The notes beneath the pieces are model-generated. The model saw only the letters and a list, made by a program, of their open reading frames with translations. It was not told the origin of the DNA and searched no databases. The position numbers and the translations under genes are program-made. DNA of 64,000 nucleotides from Deltaproteobacteria bacterium (GTDB lineage Bacteria; Desulfobacterota; BSN033; UBA1163), in the NCBI GenBank assembly GCA_016875195.1, contig VGRY01000004.1, forward strand, positions 54,913-118,912, written 5' to 3'. Shown piece after piece: positions 59,653 through 64,000 of this stretch; position 1 is the stretch's first letter, and each line of letters begins with the position of its first letter.

Positions 59653-60620
59653 AGAGCGCAACAAGAATCATTTTTACGATTGGGGCTCTTTCTTTCATGT
59701 CAAGTTTCTTCTCTTTAAGCGGAGCAGCCGTTGACCGAATCGTAGCTATTGTCAACCAGGAGATCATCACCCTCTCGGAGGTCGAAAAGATGATCAATCC
59801 TCTCAAGGCGGAGATCGACCAGGGAAATCCTCTGGAGAGGCGAGGGCGCATCAATGAACTCTCCAGGATGGCGTTAGAGAAACTGATCGAAGAGAAGCTG
59901 ATTGATCAAGAGGGAAAGAAAGCCGGAATCAAAGTAGCCGCCAAAGAGATTGAGGGAACCATCGAAGAGATCAAGCGGAGAAATTCAGCCAGCCAGGAAG
60001 AGCTGGAAAGAGCCCTGGCCAGAGATGGATTAACCCTGGAGACATTTAAAAAGGAGATTGAGAAAAAGATTATCCGATCCAGGGTGATCCAATATGCGGT
60101 GAAGGTAGAGCCCAATGTGGGGGAAAAGGAATTGAGGGATTTCTATCTTAAGAGTTCGGATCATTACAGGACCGAGGAGTCTTATCGACCCAGCCACATC
60201 CTCTTCAAGGTTCCTCAAAAAGCTACTCCTGAAGAAGTCCGTGAAATTCGAGCAAAATGTCAGAAGGTGCAGGCGAAGATTAAAGCGGGGGAAGATTTCG
60301 GAGAGATGGCCCTTATTTACTCAGAGGATACCTCGAGCAGGGATAAGGGAGATCTGGGTTTTTTCAAAAAGGGGGAACTCCTCCCCGCGTTTGAAAAAGA
60401 AGCGCTGGGGCTGAAGGTGGGGGAGGTAAGCGGAATCGTTCGGACCGAAAACGGATTTCACCTCATCAAACTCCTCGATCGAAGAGGAGGCCATCCTCTT
60501 CCATTTGAGGAGGTGAAAGAGAAGATAAAACAGGACTATCTTGAGAGAGAATTTGAAAAGAATCTTAAGCAGTATCTTGAGACCCTCAAGGCAAAATCAA
60601 TCATCGAAATCAAACTGTAA
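59649..60620 (+). CDS. surA: SurA-like periplasmic chaperone
   Basis: A 323-aa periplasmic protein with a cleavable signal peptide (RIIFTIGALSFMSSFFSLSGA) and no lipobox. The SurA N-terminal domain begins VDRIVAIVNQEIITLSEVEKM, the hallmark of the family. One parvulin domain follows (about 180-285): YRPSHILFKVPQ, KGDLGFFKKGELLPAFE, TENGFHLIKLLDRRGG. It has a single isomerase domain where E. coli SurA has two. ATG 59649 overlaps the previous stop; the longer ORF from 59589 is shadow. pdxA follows after 60 bases, an arrangement like the surA-pdxA pair in enterobacteria. Confidence 0.88.
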   Translation: MKSATRIIFTIGALSFMSSFFSLSGAAVDRIVAIVNQEIITLSEVEKMINPLKAEIDQGNPLERRGRINELSRMALEKLIEEKLIDQEGKKAGIKVAAKEIEGTIEEIKRRNSASQEELERALARDGLTLETFKKEIEKKIIRSRVIQYAVKVEPNVGEKELRDFYLKSSDHYRTEESYRPSHILFKVPQKATPEEVREIRAKCQKVQAKIKAGEDFGEMALIYSEDTSSRDKGDLGFFKKGELLPAFEKEALGLKVGEVSGIVRTENGFHLIKLLDRRGGHPLPFEEVKEKIKQDYLEREFEKNLKQYLETLKAKSIIEIKL

Positions 60621-60621
60621 A

Positions 60622-60660
60622 ACAGTTCGGAGTGGTGAGTTCGGAGTTCGGAGAACAATG
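60622..60660 (+). repeat. GTTCGGAG word run before pdxA
   Basis: Three to four GTTCGGAG/AGTTCGG words in tandem fill the surA-pdxA spacer. A second word run (CATCTCCCC) follows at 60700-60726 and falls inside the proposed pdxA N-terminus. Confidence 0.5.
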
Positions 60661-60680
60661 AACATCAATTTATTCCTCCA

Positions 60681-61751
60681 ATGATCAAGATGAATCTTCC
60701 CATCTCCCCATCCCCTCATCTCCCCAATGGCAAATTTCTTCCTAAGGTTGGCATTACCATGGGCGATCCCACCGGGATTGGACCGGAGATCATTGCCAAG
60801 GCTCTATCCATGAAAGAGCCGTTTCAGGCCTGTCGGCCTGTTGTCTTTGGAGATGAGCAGGTTCTTCTAAAGGCGATTCGAAGAGAGAACCTTTCTGTTC
60901 AGATAAAAATGATTGATGAGACTCCGAAAGAAGGATACCAACCCGGGAAAATCTTTCTTTTTCCTTCCACCCAATTAGAAATAGATTCCATCATTTTCAG
61001 TAAGCCCGATAGAAAATGTGGCGAAGCCATGGTGAGATATGTTGAGGATGCAGTGAAGTGGGTGAAAGCAAAAAAACTTGATGCCATCACCACCTGTCCC
61101 ATCAATAAGAAGGCAATCAATGCCGCAGGTTATTCATTCTCGGGCCATACTGAACTCTTGACTCATTTAACTCAATCACCTTCTGTGGCGATGATGTTTA
61201 TCGGATCAAAGTGGAAGGTTGTTCTGGTCACGACCCATCTTCCTCTCAAAGAAGTTTCAAAGTGGATCACCCGTGACCGCATTCTCGACATTATTCAGCT
61301 CACTGAAGAGGGGTTGCGAAGATACTTCGGAATTTCTCATCCCAGGCTAGCCATCCTTGGCCTGAACCCACATTGTGGAGAGGAAGAGCTCTTAGGAGTG
61401 GAGGAGAAGGAAGAGATTATTCCGGCTATTGAGGAGGCTAAATCTCGGGGGATAGAAATCGAAGGACCTTTTCCTGCAGATTCTTTTTTTGACGTTTCGA
61501 GTTCCCAACCTTATGATGCCGTCATTGCGATGTATCATGACCAGGGCCTTATCCCTGTAAAGGCGTTCGGGTTTAAAGAGTCAATCAATTTCACACTCGG
61601 CCTGCCATTTGTTCGCACCTCAGTTGGTCATGGAACCGGTTATGATATTGCCGGAAGGGGGTTGGCAGACCCAGCCAATCTGATCAAAGCAATAGTCACC
61701 GCCGCTATCTTATTGTCTCACTCGGGGAGAAAAACCCTCACCTTCAGGTGA
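60681..61751 (+). CDS. pdxA: 4-hydroxythreonine-4-phosphate dehydrogenase
   Basis: A 356-aa NAD-dependent enzyme of pyridoxal phosphate synthesis. The family opening GITMGDPTGIGPEIIAKAL starts at about residue 24. The metal and substrate residues are in NAAGYSFSGHTELLTHLT (about 150), GLNPHCGEEELLG (about 225) and AMYHDQGLIPVKAFGF (about 283). The preceding 23 residues (ISPSPHLPNGK) are not family-like and are encoded by the repeated CATCTCCCC words; no ATG gives the usual short N-terminus, so the repeat seems to have been absorbed into the gene. Start ATG 60681 or 60690. Confidence 0.92.
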   Translation: MIKMNLPISPSPHLPNGKFLPKVGITMGDPTGIGPEIIAKALSMKEPFQACRPVVFGDEQVLLKAIRRENLSVQIKMIDETPKEGYQPGKIFLFPSTQLEIDSIIFSKPDRKCGEAMVRYVEDAVKWVKAKKLDAITTCPINKKAINAAGYSFSGHTELLTHLTQSPSVAMMFIGSKWKVVLVTTHLPLKEVSKWITRDRILDIIQLTEEGLRRYFGISHPRLAILGLNPHCGEEELLGVEEKEEIIPAIEEAKSRGIEIEGPFPADSFFDVSSSQPYDAVIAMYHDQGLIPVKAFGFKESINFTLGLPFVRTSVGHGTGYDIAGRGLADPANLIKAIVTAAILLSHSGRKTLTFR

Positions 61752-62207
61752 AGACTTTAGTATGCACACGGTGTGCAGGTATTTTAGATTTTCCCTCGCG
61801 AAAATTTCTGTGTCAATTTGTTTTTTCTTCAGCTGACTTTAGTCAGTAGTGAATCCACCAGCTTGTAGCTGGTGGTAGCTCAATTAACCGAAAAGGAACC
61901 CCTCTTGACAGGAACAAGATAGGATGTTCCGTCTGCTTTTGACTCAGAAAGCAATTCGATTGGTGAGATATCCCTCGAAGGTGTTGATGAAACTCTGGAT
62001 CCTCGACTGGAAGAGCAATGTGGCAGTGGGTTTTGATCTGCCCCACCGGAAGAGATCGGTGAGATATTGACGAAGGTCTTGAAACAGGTCGAGGTAAGTT
62101 TAGCCTTTGTCCCTTATATCCATCAATTTCCTCTCCACCAACTCAAAGAAAAGTGGATGACGAATAGATAGGTTTGGGTCAGGCACCCGTCATTCGGGTA
62201 TACGCGG
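61752..62207. other. Gene-poor gap with a REP-like hairpin and a possible decayed ORF
   Basis: CCACCAGC (61855-61862) and GCTGGTGG (61868-61875) form a strong hairpin of the kind seen at REP or IS200/IS605 ends. On the minus strand a broken frame around 62135-61985 reads HPLFFELVERKLMDIRDKG, a stop, then LFQDLRQYLTDLFRWG, which looks once-coding but matches no family I know. No transposase is present. Confidence 0.4.
61855..61875. repeat. REP-like hairpin
   Basis: 8-bp perfect stem with loop TTGTA, flanked by the small palindrome CTGACTTTAGTCAG just upstream. Confidence 0.55.
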
Positions 62208-63953
62208 TTAATTAATCAATCCAATGGCGAGGTTGTTGGTCTCGTCCGTCTCCCCAATCACGCCGCCTGAGTCGATGACCGCAATGATATATTTTCCCTG
62301 AAGCGACTGAGAGGCAAAGTGCGAGAAAGAAAGCGTTCTCGATGCCCCGGCGCTCAGACTGAACACGCTGGCAGTTTTCAAAATACTGTCCGGAGTAACC
62401 CCGTCATCGGACAGATAGTAGGCGACCGTGAATCGCCCTGCTGCCTGAAGGCCTGTGTTTCTTATCACCAGAGATCCTCGAACCATATACCTGGCTCCAA
62501 AAGACCTGCCCGAAAGACTCTGCCATACGCCTTCAAGGTCGGGTGGATTGGGTGAAATAAAGGTCGCCGTCACACTTGAATGTTGAGTGATATTGAAGGT
62601 GCAATTTCCTATGCCTGTGCATAATGATGCAGACCCCGTCCCAATGCTCCAGCCCGCAAACGTTGAGCCAGTATTGGGTATCCCGAAAAGGGTGATGGTC
62701 GCATTGTCATTGACGGTGCAGGTGCCTATATTGTTTGTCCACTTGAGCGTGCAATTCTCGCCTGCCGTTACCCTGCCGGTCCCGGTGCCTGTCTTGGTCA
62801 CCGTGAAGGTATACTGAAAATAAATCTGAACCGGGGTGTGCTTATTCTGTCTTGCTCCATCCCCGAGATGACCATAGAGATTATATCCCCAGGTCCAGAG
62901 TGAGCCGTCTGATTTAAGAGCGATGGAGTGAACCCTTCCCGTAAATATGGACACCCATCTGTTATCTGTGCCTACCTGGGTAATAATATTTCTGTCTGTC
63001 GTTGTCCCTTGCCCGAGTTGACCATACTCATTATATCCCCATGCCCAGAGCGTGCCGTCCGATTTAAGGGCGAGGGTGTGTCCCCATCCTGCGGATATGG
63101 ATACCCATTTGTTATCGGTGCCTGCCTGGGTCGGGATGCTTCTGTCTGTCGACGTCCCGTTTCCGAGTTGACCATACTCATTATATCCCCATGTCCAGAG
63201 CGTACCATCCGATTTGATGGCAAGGGTATGAGCTCCTCCTGCGGATATGGATACCCATCTGTCATCCGTGCCTACCTGGGTAGGGATATATTTGTTCGCT
63301 AATGTCCCGTCTCCGAGTTGACCGGCGGCATTATTACCCCACGTCCAGAGCGTGCCATCTGATTTAAGGGCGACGGTGTGCCAGGCTCCTGCAGAAAGCG
63401 CTACCCATCTGTTATCACTGCCGATCTGTGTTGGTATGTATTTATCGATCGCCGTCCCGTCTCCGAGTTGACCCTGGACATTATATCCCCAGGCCCAGAG
63501 CGTGCCATCTGATCTGAGAGCAATTGCGTGATCTCTCCCTACAGCAATAATGACCCATCTATTATCACTGCCGATCTGGGTTGGCGTATTTTTATCGATC
63601 GCCGTCTCGTCTCCGAGTTGACCGAAATTATTTCTTCCCCAGGCCCAGAGGGTTCCGTCTGATTTAAGGGCTACCGTGTGTTCTCGTCCTGCGGATATAG
63701 AACCCCAATTGTTATCGCTGCCGATCTGTGTTGGTGTGTATTTATCGATCGCCGTTCCGTCTCCGAGTTGACCGAAATTATTTCTTCCCCAGGCCCAGAG
63801 GGTTCCGTCAGATTTGAGAGCAAGGGTGTGTTCCCACCCTGCGGATATGGTCACCCATCCGTTGTTATTGCCTGCTGTGGGCGACAATGGAGAGAGAGCC
63901 AAAAGTGACAGGGGTGGTTCCCTGTAAAATGAGATGAGAATGTAGGACTCCAT
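62208..63953 (-). CDS. RCC1-repeat protein with Bacterial_repeat and CARDB-like C-terminal domains
   Basis: A 581-aa, probably exported surface or periplasmic protein. Seven 50-residue RCC1 blades (pattern [18 protein letters not shown], then WAWGxNxxGQLGDGT) run from about residue 32 to 385 and would close a seven-bladed beta-propeller. A Thr/Gly-rich Ig-like repeat follows ([14 protein letters not shown]... [12 protein letters not shown]). The protein ends with a CARDB-like domain (about 480-581) with [22 protein letters not shown] and DETNNLA. The frame is open to the window edge, so ATG 63953 may not be the true start, and no convincing signal peptide is seen. Function unknown; binding or adhesion is a guess. 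Confidence 0.78.
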   Translation of the reverse strand: MESYILISFYREPPLSLLALSPLSPTAGNNNGWVTISAGWEHTLALKSDGTLWAWGRNNFGQLGDGTAIDKYTPTQIGSDNNWGSISAGREHTVALKSDGTLWAWGRNNFGQLGDETAIDKNTPTQIGSDNRWVIIAVGRDHAIALRSDGTLWAWGYNVQGQLGDGTAIDKYIPTQIGSDNRWVALSAGAWHTVALKSDGTLWTWGNNAAGQLGDGTLANKYIPTQVGTDDRWVSISAGGAHTLAIKSDGTLWTWGYNEYGQLGNGTSTDRSIPTQAGTDNKWVSISAGWGHTLALKSDGTLWAWGYNEYGQLGQGTTTDRNIITQVGTDNRWVSIFTGRVHSIALKSDGSLWTWGYNLYGHLGDGARQNKHTPVQIYFQYTFTVTKTGTGTGRVTAGENCTLKWTNNIGTCTVNDNATITLFGIPNTGSTFAGWSIGTGSASLCTGIGNCTFNITQHSSVTATFISPNPPDLEGVWQSLSGRSFGARYMVRGSLVIRNTGLQAAGRFTVAYYLSDDGVTPDSILKTASVFSLSAGASRTLSFSHFASQSLQGKYIIAVIDSGGVIGETDETNNLAIGLIN

Positions 63954-64000
63954 CGGGAGCGATCTTGGTAATAGGCGGATTGCTCCTAAGCATTTTGTTT

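Noticed and set aside
61843..62046. 67-aa minus-strand ORF as a gene
   Set aside because: It runs through the REP-like hairpin, has no ribosome site and resembles nothing; a neighbouring frame looks more like coding relic.
62319..63908. Plus-strand ORFs opposite the RCC1 gene
   Set aside because: They are mirror frames of the 150-base RCC1 repeats and show the same period; no independent coding signal.

Overview
This window reads as a piece of a Gram-negative, probably anaerobic chromosome of the deltaproteobacterial (Desulfobacterota/Syntrophobacterales) kind. The clues are a nearly complete lipid A/outer-membrane operon, two branched-chain amino acid (Liv) ABC systems, a fused LUD/FeS/CCG oxidoreductase, a geranylgeranyl reductase-type flavoprotein, tandem SurA-like chaperones, a LeuC2-type isopropylmalate isomerase and an RCC1-repeat protein. 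The taxonomic call is inference: there is no rRNA, tRNA or CRISPR in the window.

Layout. (1) 1-4365, + strand: Liv operon with a 5'-truncated binding protein, two permeases and two ATPases. (2) 4415-9000: an ornithine cyclodeaminase-family gene split by one in-frame TGA, a small DNA-binding-type protein with two 33-bp palindromic operators, an enol-lactonase-like hydrolase, a ferritin-like protein, a DMT transporter and a flavodoxin. (3) 9245-11580: a solitary YhcG/DUF1016 nuclease divergent from an SDR. (4) 11673-17730, - strand: a second complete Liv set (binding protein, two permeases, two ATPases) behind asd. (5) 18366-27123, + strand: a defence-like island. It holds the tail of an SNF2-type helicase, a small ORF, an AlbA_2/HATPase regulator, an Mrr-like nuclease, a beta-class (type III-like) methyltransferase, a second YhcG nuclease and a type III-like Res helicase-nuclease. 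(6) 27236-48657, - strand, one long co-directional block: lysS, lolC-like, a TPR-cNMP protein, lolD, bamA, skp/ompH, lpxD, fabZ, lpxA, a Gfo/Idh oxidoreductase, lpxB, msbA, a DUF374 acyltransferase, waaA, lpxK, leuA, leuC, leuD. (7) rimO (-), then 50398-61751 (+): LUD/FeS protein, geranylgeranyl reductase, nth, mfd, three parvulin-type chaperones and pdxA. (8) 62208-63953 (-): RCC1-repeat protein.

How the genes work together. The central block makes lipid A (LpxA/D/B/K, WaaA), flips it (MsbA), folds outer-membrane proteins (BamA, Skp, and the SurA-like trio further on) and exports lipoproteins (LolCD). Leucine synthesis (leuACD) and asd sit beside amino acid uptake genes. The island could restrict foreign DNA through Mod/Res plus two accessory nucleases.

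The signal that ordinary annotation does not explain is in the spacers. About ten intergenic gaps hold long imperfect palindromes of about 60-140 bp. Each is built from its own short degenerate word (for example GTAGTCGTAT, GGGTTCGAGG, CCAATAACC, AAACTCTAA). One family of about 110 bp occurs three times in the same orientation. Palindromic in-frame repeats of similar style sit between the two domains of both YhcG nucleases.
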